From the NCBI RefSeq assembly GCF_002234405.1, contig NZ_NMQT01000030.1:1-64000 (forward strand): a DNA stretch of 64,000 bases, read 5' to 3'. The position numbers and the translations under genes were made by a program. Under the pieces are notes generated by a model, which worked only from the letters and a program-made list of their open reading frames with translations, ran no database searches and was not told where the DNA came from. The DNA comes from Amycolatopsis thailandensis. GTDB lineage: Bacteria > Actinomycetota > Actinomycetes > Mycobacteriales > Pseudonocardiaceae. Positions 16,762 to 24,859 of the stretch are shown one piece after another (the stretch's first letter is position 1; the number at the start of each line of letters is the position of its first letter).

Positions 16762-16785
16762 GACATATGGACATAAGGTCATAGA
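16762..16785. promoter_or_regulatory. Three tandem 8-bp repeats, candidate GntR operator
   Basis: GACATATG, GACATAAG and GTCATAGA follow one another without gaps in an AT-rich patch between the aldolase and GntR starts. Phased repeats at this site suggest regulator binding. They would control both divergent transcripts. Confidence 0.5.
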
Positions 16786-16809
16786 CGCTCGTCGCGGTAG
16801 GCTCCGCGC

Positions 16810-17559
16810 ATGAAACCGTGGGCGCCCGGCGAGATCGTGGTGGATCCGAACGGCCCGGAGCCGCTGTATTCCCAGGTCGCCCGCCAGATCGGTGCCGCGA
16901 TCGAAGACGGCAGGCTGCCGAACGGCGCCAGGCTGGACAACGAGCTGGATCTGGCGGCCCGCCTGCATCTGTCGCGGCCGACCATCCGTCAGGCGATCCA
17001 GTCGCTGGTCAATCAGGGGCTGCTCGTCCGCAAACGCGGTGTCGGCACGCAGGTCGTCCGCACCAAGGTCGCCCGCCCGCTGCGGTTGAGCAGTCTCTTC
17101 GACGACCTCAGCGAACTCGGGGACAAGCCGGAGTCCGTCGTCCTGATCAACCGGGTCGAGCCCGCGGACGACGAGGCGATCGAGCACCTCGAGACGCCGG
17201 GCCTGACCCACGTCCGGCGCCTCAAGCGAGTGCGGTCGACCGGCGGCGAACCGCTGGCGATCATGAACAACTACCTGCCCGACGGTCTCATCGACCCCGC
17301 CGACGACGAACTGCGGGACAGGGGGCTTTATCAGCTACTGCGCTCGGCGGGCGTCCGCTTGCACGCCGCCCAGCAGAACGTCGGCGCCCGGCAGGCGACC
17401 GAAGAGGACGCCGAACTGCTCGACGAGAAGCCGGGGGCGGCGCTGCTCACCATGCGGCGCACCACCTACGACGATTCCGGCAAGGTCGTGGAACACGGGT
17501 GGCACGTCTACCGGGCTTCGCGCTACTCCTTCAATCTCTCACTGACCAACAACGTCTGA
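16810..17559 (+). CDS. GntR/HutC-family transcriptional regulator
   Basis: A 249-residue regulator. The N-terminal winged helix contains PLYSQVARQIGAAIEDG and LHLSRPTIRQAIQSLVNQGLL; the C-terminal part is a UTRA ligand domain (YLPDGLIDP, RRTTYDDSGKVVEHGWHVYRASRY). HutC-type members usually bind a sugar phosphate or small metabolite. It is divergent from the aldolase/mmsA operon and probably represses it. Its 3' end overlaps the convergent permease gene by 21 bases. Confidence 0.92.
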   Translation: MKPWAPGEIVVDPNGPEPLYSQVARQIGAAIEDGRLPNGARLDNELDLAARLHLSRPTIRQAIQSLVNQGLLVRKRGVGTQVVRTKVARPLRLSSLFDDLSELGDKPESVVLINRVEPADDEAIEHLETPGLTHVRRLKRVRSTGGEPLAIMNNYLPDGLIDPADDELRDRGLYQLLRSAGVRLHAAQQNVGARQATEEDAELLDEKPGAALLTMRRTTYDDSGKVVEHGWHVYRASRYSFNLSLTNNV

Positions 17560-18984
17560 CGGTTCGCGTTCCAGATCGGACTCCAGCGCTGCATACACCG
17601 CGGGACGGAACCGGCGCAGCCAGCCGGCGAGCGCGAGCCCGGCCAGCGCCACGATCAGCAGCAGCCACGGCAGGAGCGGGACGACGCCGTTGCTCGACCC
17701 GGCGAGCGTCGGGAAGTTGAGGATCGCCAGCGTCACGATGAGCCCGAGGCCCACCGCGCCCAGTCCGGGGGTGATCAGCGTCTTCACGACCCGGCGGTCC
17801 CGGGTCCGGCGGAAGTACACCAGGATCGCCACCGCCGCGAACAGTTGCAGGGTGAGGATGCCGAGGGTGCCGAAGCCGGTCATGCTCGCGGTGAGGTCGG
17901 CGACCGGGTCGAGCCCGGCGAGCCGGAACGCCAGTGCCACCACCGATCCGAAGGCCAACTGGACGATCGAGGCGTAGCGCGGCGCGCCGTTGCGCGGGCT
18001 GGTCTTGCCCAGCAGCCGCGGCAGCACGCCGACCCGGCCCAGCGCGTACAGGTAACGGGTGGCCGAATTGTGCAGCGCCAGCAAAGCCGCGAACAGGCTG
18101 ACCACCAGGAGCAGCAACATCACCTTGGTCAGCGGGCCGCCGAGGTATTCCTGGGCGACCGAGAGCACCAGATCCCCGCTCGACAGGTGTGCGGCGGCCA
18201 CGTCCTGCGCCTGCTCCGCGCCGATCGCGCTGACCACGGCCCACGTCGTGAACGCGGCGAACACCCCGATGAACCCGATGGCGATGTAGGTCGCCCGCGG
18301 GATCGTCCGCTTGGGATCCTTGGCCTCCTCGCCGAACAACGCCGTCGCCTCGAACCCGATGAAAGCGTTGGCGGCGAACAACAACGCCAGACCGCCCGCC
18401 CCCTGGAACATGACGGACGGGCTGAACGCGGCGAACGAGAAACCGTGCCGGAACAGCACGCTGAAGTCCATGATCAGCAGAATCGACACTTCGAGGATCA
18501 GCGAGGCGCCCAGGACCTTCGCGCTGACCGCGATACCGCGTCGGCTGAGCAGGAGCACCAGCACGACCGAAAGCGCGCTCCAGAAGAGCCAGTCGAGTTT
18601 CAGGCCGAAAACGTCGTCGATCGCGGTGGACGTGAAGAATCCGCTCGTGCCGATCGCCCCCGCCACGAAACAGTTGTAGCCGAGCATCGCGACGAAACCG
18701 GCGACCAGCCCCGGCGTCCGGCCCAACCCCTTGACCACGAAGGCGTAGAACCCGCCCGCGCTGGTGAGCACCCGCGACATCTGCGCGTAGCCGACCGCGA
18801 AAAGCAGTAGTACCACGGTGGCCAGCAGGAAGGCCGCGACCATGCCGCCGCCGTTGCCCACCGCGATGCCGATGGCCGCGATCACGATCATCCCGGTGAG
18901 GGGCGCGACGGCGGCGAGCACGAGGAACACGATGCCGGGCACGCCCAGGACGTTCTTGGCGAGCGACGTGTCGTCTCGGCTCAT
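17539..18984 (-). CDS. APC-family amino acid/polyamine permease
   Basis: A 481-residue transporter with 12 predicted membrane helices, opening GVPGIVFLVLAAVAPLTGM and containing the conserved FIGFEATALFGEEAKDPKRTIPRA loop. This is the broad amino-acid/polyamine antiporter-like branch of APC, distinct from the permease at 12876. The ATG at 18984 is chosen because GAGGAG lies 7 nt upstream; the frame is open further but without a start signal. Substrate unknown. Confidence 0.88.
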   Translation of the reverse strand: MSRDDTSLAKNVLGVPGIVFLVLAAVAPLTGMIVIAAIGIAVGNGGGMVAAFLLATVVLLLFAVGYAQMSRVLTSAGGFYAFVVKGLGRTPGLVAGFVAMLGYNCFVAGAIGTSGFFTSTAIDDVFGLKLDWLFWSALSVVLVLLLSRRGIAVSAKVLGASLILEVSILLIMDFSVLFRHGFSFAAFSPSVMFQGAGGLALLFAANAFIGFEATALFGEEAKDPKRTIPRATYIAIGFIGVFAAFTTWAVVSAIGAEQAQDVAAAHLSSGDLVLSVAQEYLGGPLTKVMLLLLVVSLFAALLALHNSATRYLYALGRVGVLPRLLGKTSPRNGAPRYASIVQLAFGSVVALAFRLAGLDPVADLTASMTGFGTLGILTLQLFAAVAILVYFRRTRDRRVVKTLITPGLGAVGLGLIVTLAILNFPTLAGSSNGVVPLLPWLLLIVALAGLALAGWLRRFRPAVYAALESDLEREPSDVVGQ

Positions 18985-19334
18985 ATGCTGCTCCTCTTCT
19001 CGGCTGGGTGGCCAGTATGGGAGCGGCCGGGGGCGTGGACTTTGGCTCTGCGCGCTCGGTGCTTGTTCGCCAGTGTCTGGTCGACGGCGTCTGCGGACCG
19101 ATGTCGTGAGGTGCTGGAACTTCGTGAGTTGCTTCGCGGCGTCCGACAACGCCCTGGCAACGAAAGTGCTCGGCGTGGCCACATCGGCACGCTTGTCGAT
19201 TTCAGGTACAGCGAAGTTTCGGTGAGAGTCGTGTCATCTGGTGCCCGTATTCGCGTCGAAACGAGCAATTTCACTTCGGTTTCCAGCCTGATATGTGTTA
19301 GCACAAGTGTTCGATCAGGAGTATTATCGACCTT
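18985..19334. other. Intergenic region between permease and HNH gene
   Basis: About 350 bases between divergent genes. The right part is unusually AT-rich and carries the SOS-type box at 19299-19314. I see no credible coding frame or terminator in the rest. Confidence 0.6.
19299..19314. promoter_or_regulatory. SOS (LexA) box upstream of the HNH gene
   Basis: TAGCACAAGTGTTCGA matches the actinobacterial/mycobacterial SOS palindrome TCGAACATGTGTTCGA at 13 of 16 positions; the right half is intact. It ends 20 bases before the GTG start. Several mycobacterial DUF222-HNH (13E12) genes are known LexA targets. Confidence 0.65.
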
Positions 19335-20591
19335 GTGGCCAGCGACAACGCATCCCAGACGACGTCCGCCGAGTGGTGGCGCGTCGACACGGCTGCGCTG
19401 CATGCCCGCAAACAAGAGTTGGAAGTGTTGAAGCGTCGGTTGGATGCGGAGCAGAACGCGGTACTCGCGGAGATCAACAGTCGCGGGGTTCGCGGATGTA
19501 GTGGTCATTCGACGTTGGCCGCAATGATTTTCGAGGACTTCCATGTGACCGAGAAGGAAGCCAATGATCGCGCCGATCGGGTTCTCGCGTTGCATGCCGG
19601 TCCGTCCATCGGCGGAGACCCGACGCCTCCGCTCGCGCCGTTGACCGCTGAGGCGGCGGCCGAGGGAGCGATCGGCGGCTCGCAGATCGACGCGATCATC
19701 CGCACCCTGGCGAGGATCCCCTCCACGGTTTCGGAGGAGAGGGTGCGGGGCGGGGAGAAGATCCTGGTCGACCTCGCCCGCCATGCCGGACCTCGTCAGA
19801 TCGCCAAGGCCGGTCGCCGGTTGCTGGACAAGCTCGATCCCGATGGGAAAGAGCCCCGCGACGAAGATCCCAAGGATGTGCGGCCGGAGTTGCGGTTCGT
19901 CAAGCACCGCGACGGCACGCTCGGTCTGAAGGGCACTCTGGACCTGGAAACCTACGCCCGGCTCAAGTCCGACCTCGACCCGATGGCCAAGCCCCACAAA
20001 GCCATCGATGGGGTGCGGGACTCCCGCACCCAAGACGAACGGTACGGGGATGCCTTCACCGACTATGTGCGGTTGAAGACCAGCAGCCGCAACCTTCCCG
20101 GCCAAGCGGGAGAAGCCACCCACATCCTGGTGACCATGTCCTACGAGGACCTGATCCGGGATATCGGCGAAGCGCACCTGGATCTGGTCGGTCCCATCAG
20201 TGCCACCGACGCTCGCATCCTCGCCTGCGATGCTCGCGTGCGGCCGGGTGTTCTCGGCACCGAGGGCGAACCCCTGGACATCGGCCGATCCAAACGGACA
20301 GTGTCGTTAGCGCAGAAGTACGCGCTCACCATCCGCGACGGCGGCTGCGCCTTCCCCGGCTGCGATATGCCGGTGCCACGCTGTACCGCTCACCACATCG
20401 TTTTCTGGCGGCACCACGGCGAAACGAAGATCGACAACCTCGTGCTCCTCTGCTCGAGACACCACCGGCTGATCCACCGCAGCGAATGGAAAGTCCGGAT
20501 CGCCCAAGACGGTTTGCCGGAGTTCATCGCCCCCGCCTACCTCGACCCCACTGGGGAACCGAGGCGTAACACGATGCACCTGCGGACATAG
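19335..20591 (+). CDS. DUF222 / HNH endonuclease (13E12 family)
   Basis: A 418-residue protein. The N-terminal two thirds is the helical DUF222 domain (ARIPSTVSEERV, GTLDLETYARLKSDLDPMAK). The C-terminal HNH nuclease starts near Cys338: CAFPGCDMP, then TAHHIVFWRHHGETKIDNLVLLC and SRHHRLIHR, giving the Cys pairs and His-Asn-His core. These multicopy actinobacterial proteins resemble the mycobacterial 13E12 repeats and are often DNA-damage inducible. A LexA-like box lies directly upstream. It starts with GTG, and no Shine-Dalgarno is evident. The multicopy nature in this genome cannot be seen here. Confidence 0.9.
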   Translation: MASDNASQTTSAEWWRVDTAALHARKQELEVLKRRLDAEQNAVLAEINSRGVRGCSGHSTLAAMIFEDFHVTEKEANDRADRVLALHAGPSIGGDPTPPLAPLTAEAAAEGAIGGSQIDAIIRTLARIPSTVSEERVRGGEKILVDLARHAGPRQIAKAGRRLLDKLDPDGKEPRDEDPKDVRPELRFVKHRDGTLGLKGTLDLETYARLKSDLDPMAKPHKAIDGVRDSRTQDERYGDAFTDYVRLKTSSRNLPGQAGEATHILVTMSYEDLIRDIGEAHLDLVGPISATDARILACDARVRPGVLGTEGEPLDIGRSKRTVSLAQKYALTIRDGGCAFPGCDMPVPRCTAHHIVFWRHHGETKIDNLVLLCSRHHRLIHRSEWKVRIAQDGLPEFIAPAYLDPTGEPRRNTMHLRT

Positions 20592-20728
20592 GCCGAACCG
20601 ATGGACATGACGTCCGAGCGCCACGTTCGAGACCGTGAGCACCCCATGCGTGGCCGATTGCGTTTCGCCGGCTACTTGCGTTCTCCAGCGCAGGCCACCA
20701 CGCACGCGCAGCCGAACGAAAGCCCGCC

Positions 20729-21178
20729 TCAAGCCCGAGGCGCAGGGAAAGAAGGCCAGCCATGCGGCTTGTCCAGGATCTCGATGGTCGCCTGGTCGAC
20801 CAGGAAGTACTGCCCACCGTCCTCGCGCGGATTCGTATAGGCCGCGGTGGCGACCAGGCGTTCGAAGTCCGCCATCACCGCGATGGGATAGCCGCCGTCG
20901 AAGACCTCGCCGTGCGCGGCGGTCGCGACGGTCCCGGTCTCGTACCAGGTCACGAAGTACTGAGCGGGACCGACCGCGAACACGCGCAGGGTCTTCTCCT
21001 TCTGCCGGACGCCGGTGAAATCGCCGGACACGCCTGTCCAGATCATCGTCGTCCTGTCCGCGTAGTGCTGCTCCAGCACGTTCCCCGAGCCGTAGTGGAA
21101 GTTCGCGCGCAGCCCGACGAGGTCGGTGCTGAGCTGATGGGTGCCGGTCACGGGGAAGAAACGGACGTCGAGTTCCAC
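20729..21178 (-). CDS. Lipocalin/MoaF-like small protein
   Basis: A 149-residue beta-rich protein. The GTG at 21178 is chosen because GGAGG lies 8 nt upstream; the frame continues upstream without a signal. The sequence has ANFHYGSGNVLEQHYADRT, MIWTGVSGDFTG, YFVTWYETGTV and VMADFERLVAT, with alternating strands as in MoaF-like calycin proteins. I infer a small-molecule-binding barrel. No pathway link is visible: the neighbour is a codirectional AhpD-type gene separated by about 100 bases. Confidence 0.65.
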   Translation of the reverse strand: MELDVRFFPVTGTHQLSTDLVGLRANFHYGSGNVLEQHYADRTTMIWTGVSGDFTGVRQKEKTLRVFAVGPAQYFVTWYETGTVATAAHGEVFDGGYPIAVMADFERLVATAAYTNPREDGGQYFLVDQATIEILDKPHGWPSFPAPRA

Positions 21179-21280
21179 GGGCTGAACCTCCGGATGGGTC
21201 GCTGTTTCCGAAGGTTTAGCACCGGGGTCTCCCGGAATCGTTGTCCGGCAAGGCAATCCTCTTGTCCGTGAACGCGGGGC

Positions 21281-21754
21281 TCAGCCGAACATGCCGGGCT
21301 GGTAGTCGCCTGCCGGGGTCTGCGCGATGACGTTGAGCCGGTTGTAGGCGTTGATCGTGGCGACCAGCGCGATCAGGGCGCCGATCTGCTCGTCGTCGTA
21401 GTGCTTGCGCACCTGCGCCCAGGTCTCCTCGCTGACACCGCCGTGAGCGTCGGAGATGCGGGTGCCCTCCTCGGTGAGCGCCAGCGCGGCGCGCTCCGCC
21501 TCGGTGAACACGTTCGCCTCCCGCCAGGCGGCGACGAGGTTGAGCCGCACCGAGGTCTCGCCGGCGTGCGCGGCGTCCTTGCTGTGCATGTCGGTGCAGA
21601 AGCCGCAGCCGTTGATCTGGCTGGCGCGCAGCTTCACCAGTTCCTGGGTCGCGTGCGGCAGCGAGGACTCCTCGATCGGGCGGCTCGCGGCGCCGAGGCG
21701 CTTGACGAACTTGACGGCGACCTCGTTCTCGAACAGGTTGAAACGCGTTTCCAT
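21281..21754 (-). CDS. AhpD-like carboxymuconolactone decarboxylase family protein
   Basis: A 157-residue alkylhydroperoxidase-D-type protein with the redox motif GCGFCTDMHSKDA (Cys50, Cys53, His57). ATQELVKLRASQ precedes the motif and LVATINAYNRLN follows near the C-terminus. Members reduce peroxides through the CxxC pair or act as small hydroperoxidases. The ATG at 21754 is supported by GAGAGGGAAG. It stands alone; a remnant gene follows on its upstream side. Confidence 0.9.
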   Translation of the reverse strand: METRFNLFENEVAVKFVKRLGAASRPIEESSLPHATQELVKLRASQINGCGFCTDMHSKDAAHAGETSVRLNLVAAWREANVFTEAERAALALTEEGTRISDAHGGVSEETWAQVRKHYDDEQIGALIALVATINAYNRLNVIAQTPAGDYQPGMFG

Positions 21755-21832
21755 GATCTTCCCTCTCCGTCGGTTTCTGCACACATGACGATCGGGACGG
21801 AGAGGTTGTGACAGCTTTCGAAGTGACGCCGG

Positions 21833-21952
21833 TCACCGATGAAGAACGTCGGCGAGGATCTCGGCACCATCGACGACGCTGGGGCCCGGCCGGTTGAAGT
21901 AGGCAGGGCCGTCCAGGACGCGCACGGCCGGGAGGAGCGAGACGATCCGCAT
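21833..21952 (-). pseudogene. Internally deleted remnant of a BtuF-like binding protein
   Basis: A 39-codon frame on the minus strand. The first nine residues, MRIVSLLPA, are the usual start of cytoplasmic-type cobalamin-binding (BtuF-like) proteins. They run straight into [18 protein letters not shown] and [12 protein letters not shown], the usual C-terminus of the same family. About 200 or more central residues are missing. I interpret this as a gene that lost its middle by deletion. Translation of the short product is possible, but function is unlikely. Confidence 0.65.
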
Positions 21953-22000
21953 CCGTCCACGGTAGGTGACCAGCACATCCTGCACATCTGCGCGAGTCAA

Positions 22001-22080
22001 TTGCGTGAAAGTGCGCTAACAGAGCATTGACGTTGCACAAAACTGCACCTAACGTGACAGCTATTGCGCACAACTGGCAC
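22001..22080. promoter_or_regulatory. Operator cluster and promoter of the amino-sugar operon
   Basis: Three related sites lie in front of the isomerase gene: TTGCGTGAAAGTGCGC (22001-22016), TTGCACAAAACTGCAC (22033-22048) and the weaker TTGCGCACAACTGGCAC (22064-22080). A promoter, TTGACG (22027) - 17 nt - TAACGT (22050), brackets the second site, so a bound repressor would block polymerase. The DeoR protein encoded at 31204 is the likely binder. Confidence 0.65.
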
Positions 22081-22093
22081 GGATGGGGAGTTC

Positions 22094-22975
22094 ATGAGCG
22101 GGACCTTCATGGCGGCGGAGATCGCGAGCCAGCCCGGATGCTGGCGGGACGCGGCGGCGCTGGCCTCGGCGAACAGTGAACTGCTGCCGCCGCCGGGCGC
22201 GCGGGTCGCGATCGTCGGCTGCGGCACGTCGTGGTTCATCGGCCAGGCGTACGCCGTCCTCCGCGAGTCCGCGGGGCTCGGCGAGACCGACGCCTTCGCC
22301 GCGTCGGAATTCCCGGAGGGCCGCGGCTACGACCACGTCGTGGCGCTGACCCGGTCGGGCACGACGACCGAGGTCCACGCCCTCCTGGCGAAGCTGCGGG
22401 GCAAGACGCCGACCATCGCGATCACCGGAGTGCCGCGCGAGATCGAGAGCGCCGCGGACACGATCGTCGACCTGTCCGTCGTGGACGAACGCTCGGTCGT
22501 GCAGACCCGCTTCGCCACGACGGCGCTGGCGATGCTGCGCGCGCACCTCGGCGAGGACCTGACCGCGGTCGCCGACCAGGCCGAACGCGTACTCGCCGAA
22601 CCGCTGCCCGACGAACTGATCGGCGCGGAGCAGTTCAGCTTCCTCGGCACCGGCTGGTCCGTCGGCATCGCGAACGAAGCGGCGCTCAAGTTCCGCGAGG
22701 CCTGTCTACTGTGGACGGAGTCGTACCCGGCGTGGGATTACCGGCACGGCCCGATCAGCATCAGCGAACCCGGCCGCGTGACCTGGATGTTCGGGCAGGC
22801 GCCGGAAGGCCTGTCCGACGACGTCGCCCGCGCGGGCGGCTTGTTCGTCGAGAGCGGCCTGGACCCGCTCGCCGACCTGGTCCGCGCGCAGCGCGTCGCC
22901 GGGGCTATCGCCGCCCGCAAGGGGCTCGACCCGGACAACCCCCGCAGCCTCACGCGTTCCGTCGTCCTGACCTGA
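22094..22975 (+). CDS. SIS-domain sugar isomerase/deaminase (AgaS/GlmS-like)
   Basis: A 293-residue protein with two SIS sugar-phosphate folds. The first has VAIVGCGTSWFIGQAY and ALTRSGTTTEV, the second FSFLGTGWSVGIANEAALKFREA, as in the isomerase half of GlmS and in AgaS. It would convert an amino-sugar phosphate to the ketose phosphate, releasing ammonia. The ATG is preceded by GGGGAG. It opens the operon of PfkB kinase, class II aldolase and ABC importer. That order fits galactosamine- or glucosamine-6-phosphate processing; the exact sugar is inferred. Confidence 0.85.
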   Translation: MSGTFMAAEIASQPGCWRDAAALASANSELLPPPGARVAIVGCGTSWFIGQAYAVLRESAGLGETDAFAASEFPEGRGYDHVVALTRSGTTTEVHALLAKLRGKTPTIAITGVPREIESAADTIVDLSVVDERSVVQTRFATTALAMLRAHLGEDLTAVADQAERVLAEPLPDELIGAEQFSFLGTGWSVGIANEAALKFREACLLWTESYPAWDYRHGPISISEPGRVTWMFGQAPEGLSDDVARAGGLFVESGLDPLADLVRAQRVAGAIAARKGLDPDNPRSLTRSVVLT

Positions 22976-22982
22976 GGCCGTC

Positions 22983-23885
22983 GTGATCGTCACTGTCACG
23001 CCGAACACCGCGCTGGACGTCACGTACACAGTGGACGGTCTCCGGCCCGGCGGGGTGCACCGGGCGAGGGACGTGCGGCACCGGGCGGGCGGCAAGGGCG
23101 TCAACGTCGCCCGCGTACTGCGCGCGCTCGGCGCCGACGTCCGCGCGATCGTCACGGCGGGCGGGGCGACGGGAGCCACCGTCGAGAGCGACCTCGCGGC
23201 GGCGGGCATCCCGGCCGACGTCGTCCCGATCGGCGGGGAAACCCGGCGCACCACCACGGTCCTGGCGGACGACGGATCGGTGACGTTGCTGAACGAGCCC
23301 GGGCCCCGGCTCACCGAAAGCGAATGGCAAACGCTTGCGGCGGCCGTCCGAGCCCGGAAAACGGACGTGCTCGTCTGCTCGGGCAGCCTCCCGCCGGGCG
23401 CCGGGGGATACGCCGGCCTGCTCGGCAGCACACCGTCCATCTTGGACACCTCCGGCGAAGCGCTGCTCGCCGCCCTCTCCGCGAAGCCGTCCGTCGTCAA
23501 GCCGAACGCCGACGAACTGCGCGAGGTCACCGGCCTGCGGGACCCCGTGGCCGCCGCGACGGAACTCCGCGCGGCCGGGGCGGGGGCGGTCGTCGTCTCG
23601 CTCGGCCCCGAGGGACTGCTGGCGGTGACCGGGTCCGGCACCTGGCACGCGGCACCGTCCACCGTGCTCACCGGCAACACCACCGGCGCGGGCGACGCCG
23701 TCGTCGCGGCGCTCGCGCTGGGACTGAGCCGCGCCGAGGCCTGGCCGGACATCCTGCGCCGGGCCGTCGCCCTGTCCGGGGCGGCCGTGCTCGGCCCGCT
23801 AGCCGGCGACGTCGACCTCGCGCACTACCAAGCGGAACAGGGGCTGGTCGCCGTGAGCGCCCGGCCGGAGCAGGACACGACCTAG
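22983..23885 (+). CDS. PfkB-family phosphosugar kinase (1-phosphofructokinase/tagatose-6-P kinase type)
   Basis: A 300-residue PfkB kinase of the LacC/FruK subgroup. It opens IVTVTPNTALDVTYTVDGL and has the sugar-binding HRAGGKGVNVARVLRALG and the catalytic NTTGAGDAVVAALALG with the base Asp. It would phosphorylate tagatose-6-phosphate or fructose-1-phosphate to the bisphosphate that feeds the aldolase 11 bases downstream. The GTG start sits 7 bases after the isomerase stop codon. Confidence 0.9.
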   Translation: MIVTVTPNTALDVTYTVDGLRPGGVHRARDVRHRAGGKGVNVARVLRALGADVRAIVTAGGATGATVESDLAAAGIPADVVPIGGETRRTTTVLADDGSVTLLNEPGPRLTESEWQTLAAAVRARKTDVLVCSGSLPPGAGGYAGLLGSTPSILDTSGEALLAALSAKPSVVKPNADELREVTGLRDPVAAATELRAAGAGAVVVSLGPEGLLAVTGSGTWHAAPSTVLTGNTTGAGDAVVAALALGLSRAEAWPDILRRAVALSGAAVLGPLAGDVDLAHYQAEQGLVAVSARPEQDTT

Positions 23886-23896
23886 GAGAAACAGTC

Positions 23897-24778
23897 ATGC
23901 CTCTGGTGGGAACCGGGGAGATCGTCGGAGCCGCCGCGGCGGCCCGGCACGGCTGCGGCGCGTTCAACGCAATCCAGCTCGAACACATCACCGCGATCAT
24001 CGACGGCGCCGCCGCGGCGGAAGCGCCGGTCATCGTGCAGCTGAGCCAGAACGCGGTGAAGTACCACGGCTCGCTGGCGCCGGTCGGCACGGCGGCGCTC
24101 GCCGCGGCCAGGGAGGCCGCGATACCGGTCGCGGTGCACCTCGACCACGCCGAATCGGCCGACCTCGTCCGCGAGGCCGTCGCGCTCGGCTTCGGGTCCG
24201 TCATGTTCGACGCGTCCAAACTGGACTACACCGACAACGTCCGTGCGACGCGGGAGGTCGCCGCGTACTGCCACGATCACGGAGTGTGGGTCGAGGCCGA
24301 ACTCGGCGAGGTCGGGGGCAAGGACGGCGTCCACGCGCCCGGCGCGCGCACCGATCCGGACGAGGCGGCGGAGTTCGTCGCGTCCACCGGTGTCGACGCG
24401 CTGGCGGTGGCGGTGGGCAGTTCGCACGCCATGCTCACGCGTGACGCCGCCTTGGACTTCGAGCTGATCGCACGGCTCCGGGACCGGGTGCCGGTACCGC
24501 TGGTGCTGCACGGCTCGTCGGGAGTCCCCGACGAGGGGCTGGCCGAAGCGGTGCGAGCGGGGATGACGAAGATCAATATCGCCACCCAGCTCAACAAGGT
24601 GTTCACCGCGGCTGTCGCGGACGATTGGCGTGCGCATCCGGAGCGGGTGGACCCGCGCAAGTACCTCGGCGCCGGACGTGCCGCTGTCGCCGTCGAGGTA
24701 CGGCGGCTGCTGGAAGTGCTCAAGCTTGATCAGAGTGAACCGGTCAAGGTGACGATTGAGCAGACTTTGCGCGATTGA
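23897..24778 (+). CDS. Class II ketose-bisphosphate aldolase (tagatose/fructose type)
   Basis: A 293-residue zinc-dependent aldolase. Metal and catalytic landmarks: VAVHLDHAES (His ligand and Asp), VEAELGEVGGKDG, AVAVGSSHAML, LVLHGSSGVPDE and KINIATQLN. It cleaves tagatose-1,6- or fructose-1,6-bisphosphate to dihydroxyacetone phosphate and glyceraldehyde phosphate. AGGAG precedes the ATG. Placement directly after a LacC-like kinase and an AgaS-like isomerase favours the tagatose route of galactosamine catabolism. Confidence 0.92.
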   Translation: MPLVGTGEIVGAAAAARHGCGAFNAIQLEHITAIIDGAAAAEAPVIVQLSQNAVKYHGSLAPVGTAALAAAREAAIPVAVHLDHAESADLVREAVALGFGSVMFDASKLDYTDNVRATREVAAYCHDHGVWVEAELGEVGGKDGVHAPGARTDPDEAAEFVASTGVDALAVAVGSSHAMLTRDAALDFELIARLRDRVPVPLVLHGSSGVPDEGLAEAVRAGMTKINIATQLNKVFTAAVADDWRAHPERVDPRKYLGAGRAAVAVEVRRLLEVLKLDQSEPVKVTIEQTLRD

Positions 24779-24781
24779 GTG

Positions 24782-24814
24782 TTGACATGTGCGTGAAACC
24801 TCACAAAACTGCGC
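24782..24814. promoter_or_regulatory. Promoter and operator upstream of the ABC importer
   Basis: A consensus -35 TTGACA (24782-24787) is followed by TGTGCGTGAAACC and TCACAAAACTGCGC (24801-24814). These words repeat the operator motif in front of the isomerase gene. The -10 is poor. It allows separate control of the importer genes. Confidence 0.5.
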
Positions 24815-24859
24815 AAGAACAAGCAGAACTTGTGTGATCTTCGATCCAGGTGGTGGCGG

